NCBI GenBank assembly: GCA_036323355.1
Contig: AP028876.1
Span: forward strand, 1,798,001 to 1,862,000
Length of the DNA: 64,000 nt
Reading direction: 5' to 3'
DNA from: Gottschalkiaceae bacterium SANA
GTDB taxonomy: Bacteria > Bacillota > Clostridia > Tissierellales > GPF-1
Shown: positions 7,572-20,797 of the stretch, in pieces
How positions within the stretch are numbered: the stretch's first letter is position 1
How the letters are laid out: every line of letters starts with the position of its first letter
Program-made: the position numbers and the translations under genes
Notes under the pieces: generated by a model
The model's database searches: none
Seen by the model: the letters and a program-made list of their open reading frames with translations, nothing else
What the model was told of the DNA's origin: nothing

Positions 7572-9341
7572 ATGAAAGTAACCTTAGTTTCTGTAAATGC
7601 AAAGTATGTACACACCGGATTGGCTGGACGATATTTGTCAGAGCTGGGATCCGAATTATCAGAACACGAAATTGATCATCAAGAGTATTCCATCAATCAA
7701 CCCATTGCCGGTATTGTTTCTGAATTGTTGAGAAATCCAAGTAAAGCCTACGGCTTTTCTGCATATATATGGAATTTAAATGAAATTTTGCAGGTTTGCA
7801 GACAAATTAAAAAAATTAATCCGGAGATTATTCTTTTTCTTGGCGGTCCTGAGGTTTCTTATGAAGAAGAAATACTGATGGAGAAAGAGCCCTGCATTGA
7901 TTTGATCGTAAGAGGAGAAGGTGAAAATGTCCTTCTTAAGCTATTAGAGATTAAATTTCAACCGATGAAATACGCACAGGTTCCTTCGCTGACCTACCGT
8001 AAAGAAATGAAAATTATAAAGAACCCGTTGGGAGAGCCAACCCCTATGAAAAGTCTCCCATTTGCCTATTCAGATAAGGACATGCATGAGCCTGGGAAGA
8101 TCTTCTACTACGAAAGTTCGCGGGGATGCCCATACAGCTGCGCTTTTTGTCTTTCTGCACAAGATGGAAATCGCGTGCGTTACCGTCCCTTAGAACAGGT
8201 TACTGCTCATATGGCCATATTTTTGTCACAGAAAGTGAAACAGGTCAAGTTTATCGATCGAACATTTAACGCGGATCCAGATCGAGCCATGGCTCTACTT
8301 GATTTCTTGGAAGAAAAGCATAATGGCATAACGAACTTTCATTTCGAGTGTAGTCCCGATCGTCTCACCCCAGTTTTTATTGAGCGATTAGCGACTTTGC
8401 CAGAGGGAATGGTTCAACTTGAAATTGGGATTCAATCAACAAACCCAGAAACCTCAAGAGCCATTCATAGGCCGAGGGAAATTGATCTGTATCGACGTGT
8501 CATTGAACAGCTGCGTAGACCAGATAATATTCACCTTCATGTGGATCTGATTGCGGGATTGCCATTTGAGGATTATTCTTCTTTTAGAGAATCATTTAAT
8601 GATGTGTTTTCCTTGGATGCCCATGTTATTCAATTGGGATTTTTAAAGCTCCTGAAAGGATCTGAACTTCGCATGAGAAATGAAGAATATAAATTAATAT
8701 GCTCCGAAGACCCGCCATACGAAGTGTTAAAGACACCGTGGCTGTCTTACAAGGATGTTCAGCACTTAAAATGGATTGAAGATTTGGTTGATAAATACAA
8801 CAACAGCCAAGGATTTATTATGAGTTTACCCTTTGCATTGGATCAATTCAATTCGCCATTTGACTTTTTTGAAAAATTTACGGAATATTGGGTGGGTCTG
8901 GATCTCCATTTGCGCAAACATAGAAGTGGAGCTTTGTATAGCATTCTTTTAGATTTCTCGCAAAAATGGGATCTGACAGAAGAGGCGCGAAAGGAATGGG
9001 AGGAACGACTTCTTTTTGATTCTTTATACGCAAACGGCGAACCCTTTTGTAAGGATCATTCTGCGACCAAAATGAAACGGTCTCAGAAAAACGCCCTTGC
9101 CGAGCTATTCTTAGAAAAACAAATGTTGTTTGAAGGCAATCTACGAAAGAAAAGATATCCGGATGTGGCAATCGCCCGATTCGAAACCTTGGGCAAGGTC
9201 ATAAAACCAGGTAATCATAAAAAAATCTCATTGATCTTCTTTAAAAAAAGAAGGCCGCTTTTTGTTCAGCCATGTGAGCTTTATCAACTAAAGGAGGAAA
9301 AAGACAATGTTCAATTTAACCGATTGGCTATACGTTTATAA
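7572..9341 (+). CDS. B12-binding domain radical SAM protein (DUF4080-type)
   Basis: 589 residues. Residues 1-140 form a cobalamin-binding-like Rossmann domain (MKVTLVSVNAKYVHTG at the start, GGPEVSYE and VRGEGE motifs). The radical SAM core follows with the 4Fe-4S motif CPYSCAFC (Cys186, Cys190, Cys193), and the C-terminal region resembles DUF4080. Such proteins use SAM and often cobalamin for methylation or rearrangement; the substrate of this subfamily is not established to my knowledge. ATG at 7572 has GGAGGTAGGAGA before it; a TTG at 7557 is rejected. Its 3' end overlaps the next gene by 35 bases, suggesting coupled expression. Confidence 0.88.
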   Translation: MKVTLVSVNAKYVHTGLAGRYLSELGSELSEHEIDHQEYSINQPIAGIVSELLRNPSKAYGFSAYIWNLNEILQVCRQIKKINPEIILFLGGPEVSYEEEILMEKEPCIDLIVRGEGENVLLKLLEIKFQPMKYAQVPSLTYRKEMKIIKNPLGEPTPMKSLPFAYSDKDMHEPGKIFYYESSRGCPYSCAFCLSAQDGNRVRYRPLEQVTAHMAIFLSQKVKQVKFIDRTFNADPDRAMALLDFLEEKHNGITNFHFECSPDRLTPVFIERLATLPEGMVQLEIGIQSTNPETSRAIHRPREIDLYRRVIEQLRRPDNIHLHVDLIAGLPFEDYSSFRESFNDVFSLDAHVIQLGFLKLLKGSELRMRNEEYKLICSEDPPYEVLKTPWLSYKDVQHLKWIEDLVDKYNNSQGFIMSLPFALDQFNSPFDFFEKFTEYWVGLDLHLRKHRSGALYSILLDFSQKWDLTEEARKEWEERLLFDSLYANGEPFCKDHSATKMKRSQKNALAELFLEKQMLFEGNLRKKRYPDVAIARFETLGKVIKPGNHKKISLIFFKKRRPLFVQPCELYQLKEEKDNVQFNRLAIRL

Positions 9342-10047
9342 GAAAGCAGGTAAACTATTTCTAGCGAGAGGTAAAAATCTTGGGATGGGCATCGCCCTGA
9401 GTTGGGGGATTTTATTGGCCTATCTTTTGATTACGCCCTTATTGTTTGCTGGAGGGAGTATGTTCTCTGGCTTGCTGTTCTCTCTATGGCAAGCGGTTTT
9501 GCTTTCTGTCTTATATTATTTGGTCCTAAGCGTCATTCGCAACCATCGTGTTGGATTTCATACCTTTAAAGATGGCATGATGGCTTTCTTTTACAAGGTT
9601 TTAGGCGTTCGTTTCCTTTTGTGGATTCTATATGCTTTTGCTGGGAATGGTTTGCTTTATCGTTTTTCTTTTGCGGGCATTGCTGTGATTCCATTTGTTA
9701 TGTACCTAGCCTTGAGTCCCTTGCCTGAAACCATTTATCTTCGCAATGAAAACTTCACAGGCGTTTTTGAACGAATTTTTCATTTTCAAAAGGAAAACTT
9801 TTTAATTTGGACGGCGATGATGGCTATTTGGCAGCTTGTTTTTTACGGGATTGCCGGAAGCTTGGATTTGAATTTGTTAACCATCGCGCCATTTGCCTCA
9901 ACAATTTACGGATTGTCCAATATTTTGATTCTTGGATTGGGTCAAGCGCTCTTTTTCCTTTGGATGGTTTATCGAGGATTGGTGTATCAATTGCTAGACA
10001 AGTCGTCTAGAAGAAAACGAGAATTTGAAAGAAGGATGATTGTATGA
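9307..10047 (+). CDS. Polytopic membrane protein of unknown function
   Basis: 246 residues with about five to six hydrophobic segments (roughly residues 28-48, 55-78, 98-116, 118-140, 160-180, 190-218) and a strongly basic C-terminal tail (KSSRRKREFERR), which by the positive-inside rule would be cytoplasmic. AAAGGAGGA at 9290-9298 supports the ATG at 9307, inside the end of the radical SAM gene. It overlaps the TPR gene by four bases (ATGA), so the three are almost certainly one operon. No known family recognised. Confidence 0.85.
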   Translation: MFNLTDWLYVYKKAGKLFLARGKNLGMGIALSWGILLAYLLITPLLFAGGSMFSGLLFSLWQAVLLSVLYYLVLSVIRNHRVGFHTFKDGMMAFFYKVLGVRFLLWILYAFAGNGLLYRFSFAGIAVIPFVMYLALSPLPETIYLRNENFTGVFERIFHFQKENFLIWTAMMAIWQLVFYGIAGSLDLNLLTIAPFASTIYGLSNILILGLGQALFFLWMVYRGLVYQLLDKSSRRKREFERRMIV

Positions 10048-11180
10048 ATTTATCTGAAGTATTAAAAAAAAGAATGGACGAATGGGTTTTTATTGAACTA
10101 AAGGAACCCGTTTCGATTCCAAAATCTCAGGGTGTTATTCCATCGAATCTACCCTTGCCTATTCGAACTGAAACAATGGCGGGTTGGGTAAAAACGGATA
10201 TCGGAACCGATATACAATTGGATAACCTAATTGTTGATCTAGCCATGATCATGGGTATTGATGAAAGTTTTTTGCATTATCAAACCTATCATAACTTGTT
10301 GGAAGAGTTAACCAATCATCAGATTCAAGCGGCTCTGCAGCAAAAGGTGCAATTGTTCTTTGATTTAGAGATGCCGGACAATGCAATGATCTTGCTACGA
10401 ACCTTGACCTTTTTATATCCGAAAAATCAAGAGTTACAATTTTCTTATGCCGTGAGTATCGAACGGTTTGCGGAAAAAAGAATCAAGGAAGGCGCAGATC
10501 GTGCGGGAACTTATCTGTATGACTTAGCTTCCAAAGAATACTTGCGATTAATTCAAGAATCCCCAGAGTTATATGCGGCCCATTATAAACTTGGGCACTA
10601 TTATGTATATAGCAAACAATATCGGGGGGCGAAGCACCAATTTCAACGATTCTTGGACTTGATTGCAAACCAAGAAAATCTAGATGAAATTAAGCAAGAG
10701 GTAGTTGAAACACTTCAGGCCATTAATCCTTATGCTTTGTACGAAGAAGCTGTGGCCTATTCACAAGCAAGTCGATTTGAAGAAGCCATTTTGCTCTTGG
10801 AAAGTCTTACATCTGAAGAAAAACAATGGTGGCAGGCTGAACTTTTACTAGGAATATGTTATCGTGGTGTAAACCAATTGGGAAAAGCCATGACCCATAT
10901 GCGTCGGTCGGAGTTTTTAAAAGAGGGGGAACCCATGGTTCTCTTTGAAGTAGCGCAAACTTTATATATATCCGGGAAATATGAGGAAGCCATGGAATCC
11001 ATTCAGAAAACCATTGGTGCAGAACGAGAGTGGCCTGTAGCCTATTTGGTGCGTGCACAGATAAATCTAGCCTTGAATCAGGTTCGTGATGCGATTTCAG
11101 ACCTGCATCAGGTGCTGAAGTTGGATCCCGAACAAGCTGCGGCAAAAGAACTATTGTCAAAATTAGGACAAGATTCATAA
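10044..11180 (+). CDS. Tetratricopeptide-repeat protein
   Basis: 378 residues without signal peptide. The first 90 residues are non-repetitive; from about residue 90 the sequence is made of helical pairs with TPR spacing, for example LYAAHYKLGHYYVYSKQYRG, AVAYSQASRFEEAILLLESL and KYEEAMESIQKTI, ending in a repeat with VRAQINLALNQVRDAISDL. TPRs are protein-interaction scaffolds. Its start overlaps the stop of the membrane protein gene (ATGA), so it may be a cytoplasmic partner of that protein. Function unknown. Confidence 0.85.
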   Translation: MNLSEVLKKRMDEWVFIELKEPVSIPKSQGVIPSNLPLPIRTETMAGWVKTDIGTDIQLDNLIVDLAMIMGIDESFLHYQTYHNLLEELTNHQIQAALQQKVQLFFDLEMPDNAMILLRTLTFLYPKNQELQFSYAVSIERFAEKRIKEGADRAGTYLYDLASKEYLRLIQESPELYAAHYKLGHYYVYSKQYRGAKHQFQRFLDLIANQENLDEIKQEVVETLQAINPYALYEEAVAYSQASRFEEAILLLESLTSEEKQWWQAELLLGICYRGVNQLGKAMTHMRRSEFLKEGEPMVLFEVAQTLYISGKYEEAMESIQKTIGAEREWPVAYLVRAQINLALNQVRDAISDLHQVLKLDPEQAAAKELLSKLGQDS

Positions 11181-11240
11181 AGAATTCATATTGAAAACCC
11201 TGAAATTCGGTATAATGAAGATACGTAGAGGGGGAAGCTT

Positions 11241-12878
11241 ATGAAACGATGGAGCATCATACTTATAGTTGTTTTAGGTGTTTTGGTCGGACTTTTTTTG
11301 GGGATTCGTTTTTTCGATCAACCGGAAGAACGAGATGAATTTCAAGTAAGAATCGATGGCGAATTAATTGAAGAGGCGAAAACCCTTCTTCATAACGGGG
11401 AATTGTATCTATTGGATTCTCAGGTCAGAGCCATTCCGGGATTGATTAGTTTCCAGGAAGAAGAAAGTTTGCATATCTTTTCATCAGATCGATTGACCAT
11501 GTTAACCCTGACCGGTGACCTTGTCTTTGTCAATGGAAAGCTTGATGAAGAGGGGGCGGGATTTCGTGCCAACGAAGACTTTTATCTTTCTGCTAACATT
11601 GTACAAAATGCCCTGGGCATACCCATTCATTGGAGTGCAGCTAAATCGGGTGCTAGTCTGCAAAGTGGTTCTATTTCCTATTCTGAGTATCATGTGAATA
11701 AAACGGTTCGATTACGAGAGAAACCTTCGATCTTGGCCTCTGCCGTTGATATTTTAACCCCTATGAGTCGAGTTTTCACTTATGAAGAAAGGCTAATTGA
11801 CCAAGATGATTGGATATTTGTTGTGACGGCAAGTGGAAGAGAGGGGTATTTGCAAAAACAACAAATCACCTTCCATGAAGTCATTCAGCCAACGCCTAAG
11901 GCCAACAAGGAATTTTCTGAACCGATTTTATTGGCCTGGGATTACTTTAATGAAAATACAGCCTTAACCTATAAGCTGGAACCGGCCATTGGCCTCAATA
12001 TTCTGTCGCCCACATGGTTTTCTCTTCAAAAGGAAGAGGGGAACTTTCAGATTCTAGATATGGGCAATGAAACCTATCGCCAATGGGCGGAGCAACAGGG
12101 CTACGCTATATGGGCACTTTTCAAAAACGACTTTAATCCAGATTGGACTAAGGAGATGCTGCGAGACCCAATTCAGCGGCAATCAGTAGAAGACGAAATC
12201 ATTCGATTGGCACAGTCATATAAATTAGAAGGAATTAATCTGGATTTTGAAAACATTTATGAAGAGGATCGTGACTACTTGTCTCAATTCGTCCGCGAAT
12301 TGTTTATCAAGACGAGAGAAGCTGATTTATTTTTATCCATGGATGTAACTCGTCCAGGCGGAAGTCCAAACTGGTCCTTATGTTATGATCGAAAAGAGTT
12401 GGCCAATGCATTAGATTATATCTTTTTGATGGCTTACGACGAGTACTATCATGGTGGTGGGGAGAGTGGACCCGTTGCCAGTATGCAGTGGACGGAAGAA
12501 AGTATACAGATGACCTTGGAGGAAGTACCGGCAGAACAGCTGGTCTTGGGCATACCACTTTATGTCCGTCGATGGCAGGAACCATTGTCGGGAACAGGCA
12601 AGGCACGGGCGAAAGCATTGACATTGAATGGGGTTCAAAATATTATCAATGAAAGGGATTTGACGCCTGTCTGGGATCCCGGTGCTAGACAATTCAAAGT
12701 TAGCTACGAAGATGAAGATAGTCGCTATCAGATTTGGTTGGAAGATGACTTATCCATGTATCAACGCATTCAATTGATTCATCAATATCAATTGGCGGGA
12801 TTCGGCGCATGGAGAAAGGGTTTTGAAACCGATTCTACTTGGAATAATCTCTTTGGATTTTTGTCTGTGGGCAAATGA
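11241..12878 (+). CDS. Membrane-anchored or secreted GH18 hydrolase with SH3 domain (YaaH/SleL-like)
   Basis: 545 residues. An N-terminal hydrophobic segment (residues 5-25) acts as signal or anchor; residues 35-145 resemble the copper-amine-oxidase-N-like stalk domain; residues 150-210 form a bacterial SH3 domain (VRLREKPS and GYLQKQQI); residues 225-540 form a GH18 barrel with GINLDFENI, in which Glu337 is the expected catalytic acid, and MAYDEYYHGGG. Relatives such as SleL/YaaH cut the glycan strands of peptidoglycan, some of them spore cortex. A TATAAT at 11211-11216 without a well-spaced -35 precedes it, so it may be transcribed separately from the TPR gene 60 bases upstream. Confidence 0.88.
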   Translation: MKRWSIILIVVLGVLVGLFLGIRFFDQPEERDEFQVRIDGELIEEAKTLLHNGELYLLDSQVRAIPGLISFQEEESLHIFSSDRLTMLTLTGDLVFVNGKLDEEGAGFRANEDFYLSANIVQNALGIPIHWSAAKSGASLQSGSISYSEYHVNKTVRLREKPSILASAVDILTPMSRVFTYEERLIDQDDWIFVVTASGREGYLQKQQITFHEVIQPTPKANKEFSEPILLAWDYFNENTALTYKLEPAIGLNILSPTWFSLQKEEGNFQILDMGNETYRQWAEQQGYAIWALFKNDFNPDWTKEMLRDPIQRQSVEDEIIRLAQSYKLEGINLDFENIYEEDRDYLSQFVRELFIKTREADLFLSMDVTRPGGSPNWSLCYDRKELANALDYIFLMAYDEYYHGGGESGPVASMQWTEESIQMTLEEVPAEQLVLGIPLYVRRWQEPLSGTGKARAKALTLNGVQNIINERDLTPVWDPGARQFKVSYEDEDSRYQIWLEDDLSMYQRIQLIHQYQLAGFGAWRKGFETDSTWNNLFGFLSVGK

Positions 12879-12910
12879 ATCGTCAGAAAATAAGAACTTC
12901 TTTTTCTGGG

Positions 12911-12939
12911 TTGACAGTAGGGGGTTCCTTTGGTATTAT
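12911..12939 (+). promoter_or_regulatory. rRNA operon promoter P1
   Basis: TTGACA (12911-12916), 17-base spacer, TATTAT (12934-12939). Confidence 0.8.
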
Positions 12940-13018
12940 AAATAAGCGGTCGAGGAAACTTGGCCGCTAAAAAATGCTCAAAGCTAGCAAACAAGCGGAA
13001 GAGAGCAAAAAATAGTAC

Positions 13019-13047
13019 TTGACAAGAATTGGGTCAAATGCTAAACT
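13019..13047 (+). promoter_or_regulatory. rRNA operon promoter P2
   Basis: TTGACA (13019-13024), 17-base spacer, TAAACT (13042-13047), 108 bases downstream of P1. Confidence 0.75.
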
Positions 13048-13106
13048 GAGTAAGTTGCTAAAAGCGGAAACGCAAAGCGAAAACAAAAAGAAATAAAAAA
13101 AGACGG

Positions 13107-13135
13107 TTGACAGTATCTTCCAGATATGTTACACT
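13107..13135 (+). promoter_or_regulatory. rRNA operon promoter P3
   Basis: TTGACA (13107-13112), 17-base spacer, TACACT (13130-13135), 88 bases downstream of P2 and about 150 bases before the 16S gene. Confidence 0.8.
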
Positions 13136-13160
13136 AGTCAAGTCGCCAAGGCGGCGAAAT

Positions 13161-13185
13161 GATCTTTGAAAACTGAACATGACAG
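13161..13185 (+). other. 5' arm of the 16S precursor processing stem
   Basis: GATCTTTGAAAACTGAACAT and the following GACAG are largely complementary to 14835-14859 just after the 16S gene. Together they can form the long duplex that RNase III cuts to release pre-16S. Confidence 0.75.
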
Positions 13186-13286
13186 CCTCGAATTTGACCT
13201 TTTGGTCAATGAAGAAGTAACAAGAAATACGCTAAATCAAGCAGTAATGCTTGGTTGGTAAAAGCACCCTTAGGGGTGGAAATATT

Positions 13287-14820
<1,534 letters not shown>

Positions 14821-14948
14821 GGGAGAAACGAGAACTGTCATGTTCTGTTTTGAGAGATCATAAGTCTTTCAAAGTTAAAAAGCTACTTGAAAGCGAATGT
14901 CAAGTAGGGTGCAAGGCAAGCGCAAGCTTGTGGGTGCACAAAAACCGT

Positions 14949-15024
14949 GGGGGTATAGCTCAGTTGGGAGAGCACCTGTTTTGCAAGCAGGGGGTCAAGA
15001 GTTCGAATCTCTTTATCTCCACCA
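14949..15024 (+). tRNA. tRNA-Ala (anticodon TGC)
   Basis: Cloverleaf with acceptor GGGGGTA / TATCTCC (two G-U pairs), D-arm GCTCAGTTGGGAGAGC, anticodon TGC at 14982-14984, T-arm GTTCGAAT and encoded ACCA end. It is the only tRNA in the 16S-23S spacer; the frequent companion tRNA-Ile is absent. Confidence 0.96.
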
Positions 15025-15032
15025 TTTTGTTC

Positions 15033-15057
15033 TTTGAAAACTCAATAAGAATCATCC
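15033..15057 (+). other. 5' arm of the 23S precursor processing stem
   Basis: TTTGAAAACTCAATAAGAAT plus CATCC pairs with 18109-18133, downstream of 23S, with only a couple of mismatched or wobble positions. This is the expected RNase III duplex for pre-23S. Confidence 0.75.
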
Positions 15058-15147
15058 AAGCAAAAATAAAAAACAAACACAGCACTAGATGTAAATCGAA
15101 GTGGGTGAATGTAATTTTTTTGTCTTTAGAATTCTCTTTTAAGAAAC

Positions 15148-18085
<2,938 letters not shown>

Positions 18086-18161
18086 AGATTAGAAGAGAGT
18101 TTTAAAGCGGATGATTCTTGTTGAGTTTTGAGAGAGCAAATAAGCTTTCTTGACAAAAGAA

Positions 18162-18276
<115 letters not shown>

Positions 18277-18286
18277 TTTCAACTAT

Positions 18287-18361
18287 TCTTAGGTAGCTCA
18301 ATGGTGGAGCAACCGGCTGTTAACCGGTAGGCTGTGGGTTCGAGTCCCACCCTGAGAGCCA
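18287..18361 (+). tRNA. tRNA-Asn (anticodon GTT)
   Basis: Acceptor TCTTAGG / CCTGAGA, discriminator G, encoded CCA; anticodon GTT at 18319-18321. Confidence 0.96.
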
Positions 18362-18419
18362 TAGAGTCGGACCTAAGGAAACGCAAGTTTCCTTGGGAGA
18401 ACCGAAGAAAACATAATGT

Positions 18420-18495
<76 letters not shown>

Positions 18496-18500
18496 TATTT

Positions 18501-18577
18501 GGCGGCATAGCTCAGCTGGCTAGAGCGTCCGGTTCATACCCGGGAGGTCACAAGTTCGATCCTTGTTGCCGCTACCA
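18501..18577 (+). tRNA. Elongator tRNA-Met (anticodon CAT)
   Basis: Acceptor GGCGGCA / TGCCGCT with a G1-U72 wobble, anticodon CAT at 18535-18537, and close similarity in D-arm and anticodon arm to Bacillus elongator tRNA-Met. This is the tRNA that TmcAL (gene at 28302-29510) would acetylate at C34. A tRNA-Ile(CAT) identity is less likely. Confidence 0.9.
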
Positions 18578-18582
18578 AATTG

Positions 18583-18657
18583 GGCCCTATGGTCAAGCGG
18601 TTAAGACACCGCCCTTTCACGGCGGTAACCCGGGTTCGAATCCCGGTAGGGTCACCA
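18583..18657 (+). tRNA. tRNA-Glu (anticodon TTC)
   Basis: Acceptor GGCCCTA / TAGGGTC, anticodon TTC at 18616-18618, T-arm GTTCGAATCCCG, encoded CCA. Confidence 0.96.
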
Positions 18658-18683
18658 ATTTCATTCAAGTAAGACACAAATAT

Positions 18684-18759
18684 GGGCGCTTAGCTCAGTT
18701 GGGAGAGCACCTGCCTTACAAGCAGGGGGTCATTGGTTCGAGCCCAATAGTGCCCACCA
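18684..18759 (+). tRNA. tRNA-Val (anticodon TAC)
   Basis: Acceptor GGGCGCT / AGTGCCC, anticodon TAC at 18717-18719, encoded ACCA end. Confidence 0.96.
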
Positions 18760-18764
18760 TATTT

Positions 18765-18841
18765 GGCCTAGTAGTTCAGTTGGTTAGAATGCCAGCCTGT
18801 CACGCTGGAGGTCGAGGGTTCGAGTCCCTTCTAGGTCGCCA
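18765..18841 (+). tRNA. tRNA-Asp (anticodon GTC)
   Basis: Acceptor GGCCTAG / CTAGGTC, discriminator G, anticodon GTC at 18799-18801, encoded CCA. Last gene of the rrn-tRNA transcription unit. Confidence 0.96.
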
Positions 18842-18844
18842 AAG

Positions 18845-18868
18845 AGAAGTCGTAAGACTTCTTTTTTT
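18845..18868 (+). terminator. Terminator of the rRNA-tRNA operon
   Basis: AGAAGTC / GACTTCT stem with GTAA loop and seven T, four bases after tRNA-Asp. Confidence 0.93.
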
Positions 18869-19350
18869 GTTGCGTTTTTTTATGGCTTTTTCTCATTATC
18901 ATCAGGCAAGTTCCAAATGTTCGCCTCAATATTCACTTTTGTAAAGCTTGTCTATCTTAAAAGATTCTTTTTGTCTCTCTTGATATTTTCCGATTTCTTC
19001 CTTTCAAAGAAATGATTAAATCGAATCTTGATTACATTGTGCCTAAGAAAAAAACTGACCGGGGCATTGGAGTCACCACGTGCATAATTATTCAAATACA
19101 ATAGATTCGTGAATGTGATCATCTTTAACACAAATTAAGAATAGCACGATGATTTAATTATTTTGTGAATAATAATGACAAATTGAAGAATAACCACGCA
19201 AAGTGCTATACTTGAAATAGATGGAAATTCATAATAAAGCATGGTGCTTGCATGAGTGGTTTGGAAAAAAAGGAAACTAGTGCTGATTGGTTGATTTTGC
19301 CTGTACACGTTTAGAGATTGTGACGAATTGTACGTTCTGGAGGAGAAATA
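18869..19350. other. 480-base AT-rich intergenic region
   Basis: No credible gene, tRNA or repeat seen. A small minus-strand open frame at 19135-19410 overlaps the lipoprotein start and has no ribosome site. The only signal found is the candidate promoter at 19183-19212. Confidence 0.6.
19183..19212 (+). promoter_or_regulatory. Candidate promoter of the lipoprotein gene
   Basis: TTGAAG (19183-19188), 18-base spacer, TATACT (19207-19212), leaving a leader of about 130 bases before the ATG at 19352. Confidence 0.5.
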
Positions 19351-19351
19351 A

Positions 19352-20605
19352 ATGAAAAAGACAATTGTTTTTCTACTTCTAGTCTTTGCACTGCTTATGA
19401 CTGGCTGCAAACAGGAAACACCAGTGGTTGAAAAAGAGAAGGAACCAAGTGAGAGCAGTGGGATTGTTACTGAAGATAAGCGGGTGGTTCAGGCGTCTTT
19501 GGTCGATGATGAAATTTGGGGTGTTCTGCGGGATTTTAATGATCCACGATCCTCGAGCATTATTTTCTATCAACTTACTGATCAACTCAAAGAATTGAAA
19601 CCTGACACGCCCTATGAAACAATTAGTGATGATCCACTTCAGCTGGGGATGGGAACAACGATTGCAGGTAACGGTGATTTGATCTCATTTCAGGACGATT
19701 CCTTGTTTCTGGCCTATCATCGAAAGACAAAAGAATTGGATTTTCAAAATCTCGATCAGCGATCAGCGAAAGCCTATTCCTATACCGGCGGTGCCTATGT
19801 GGGTGTGGAAGAGCAATGGATACGCGTACGAAATTCAATGAATCATAAACTTCTCTGGGAGGTGGAAGATCTATCAAATCCTTTGCAATTTTTCACATGG
19901 TATCACGATACGGTTCAATTTGCTTATTTATCCGGACAGAATGAAGTGAAATTCGCAAGTGTTGTAGAAGAAAAAATCCATTCGATTCCACTTTCTGGTT
20001 TTGCACCGGAAGGCTTGGTGGATTATACGAATTTGTTTTGGTCGGCCGACGGCACTCATTTGATTATGGAAGCCCTATGCGAGCATGGTGCGGTTCTGCA
20101 GGTGATTCACATTTCTACGGGTGAAGTGGTCTATGAATATGATTTTGATGACGACGGCACTTTATTGGGTGTTGCTGGCGGTAATCAATTGCTTGTGCTC
20201 GATGATGCGAAAGATCGAAAACTGATCCTCTGCAACTATTGGACCGGGGATGAAAAGATTTTGCTTGAAACCGAATTGTATATTCATTTCGCTATGCTGA
20301 ACCGATATGAGAATACGGTCATCTATGATCTATACGACCCGGATAAAAAAGAACAAAGCATTCAAATCATGGATTTGAGTGAGATCGATATGGAAGCGCC
20401 TTCTTCCAACGTTTCTGAAAAGGCGAAACAACAAGAAATGGATCTTGCAAAGAGAATGAACGTACCCTGGTCTGTCATCGATCGCTTGATCGACAAAGGA
20501 TATATCGTTGAAGAAATCGCAATAATGACCATCGACGATGTGAGGGGGCAGCTGTCTGATTCGCCGATTCTCTTGGAAATAATCGAGAAACAGCAGTCGG
20601 AGTAA
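19352..20605 (+). CDS. Lipoprotein of unknown function
   Basis: 417 residues. A type II signal peptide with lipobox LMTGC (Cys19) predicts lipid attachment on the outer face of the membrane, followed by an acidic linker. The body (about 45-350) has repeating beta-strand blocks with alternating aromatic and Asp residues (for example LFWSADGTHLIMEA and STGEVVYEYDFDDDG), suggestive of a beta-propeller. The last 60 residues are helical. GGAGGAG at 19339-19345 fixes the start. No enzyme motif seen. It converges on the GH26-like gene and shares its terminator. Confidence 0.85.
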   Translation: MKKTIVFLLLVFALLMTGCKQETPVVEKEKEPSESSGIVTEDKRVVQASLVDDEIWGVLRDFNDPRSSSIIFYQLTDQLKELKPDTPYETISDDPLQLGMGTTIAGNGDLISFQDDSLFLAYHRKTKELDFQNLDQRSAKAYSYTGGAYVGVEEQWIRVRNSMNHKLLWEVEDLSNPLQFFTWYHDTVQFAYLSGQNEVKFASVVEEKIHSIPLSGFAPEGLVDYTNLFWSADGTHLIMEALCEHGAVLQVIHISTGEVVYEYDFDDDGTLLGVAGGNQLLVLDDAKDRKLILCNYWTGDEKILLETELYIHFAMLNRYENTVIYDLYDPDKKEQSIQIMDLSEIDMEAPSSNVSEKAKQQEMDLAKRMNVPWSVIDRLIDKGYIVEEIAIMTIDDVRGQLSDSPILLEIIEKQQSE

Positions 20606-20731
20606 ATACTTTTATAAGGTATAGAGCCATTACAAAAAGTATTAGGAAAGCGAGTCTAATCTTCCGATCGTTGTGCTCGATAGAGATTGCCTTATCAAGC
20701 TTGAGAGTAAAATCGCACGGTTTTAAACAGC

Positions 20732-20760
20732 AAAATGGAGCCCTTCAAAGGCTCCATTTT
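20732..20760. terminator. Bidirectional terminator
   Basis: Perfect 11-bp stem AAAATGGAGCC / GGCTCCATTTT with a CTTCAAA loop, between the convergent lipoprotein and glycosidase genes. Confidence 0.85.
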
Positions 20761-20797
20761 GGGTTCATACAGATAATTTTATAAAAAACATTCGAAC

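Noticed and set aside
1803-13008. 15-base repeat AGCGGAAGAGAGCAA at 1803-1817 and 12994-13008
   Set aside because: One exact 15-mer shared by chance is expected in a 64-kb AT-biased window; no extended similarity around it.
18501-18577. Second CAT tRNA as tRNA-Ile2
   Set aside because: Its D-arm, anticodon arm and acceptor follow the Bacillus elongator tRNA-Met pattern rather than tRNA-Ile(CAT).
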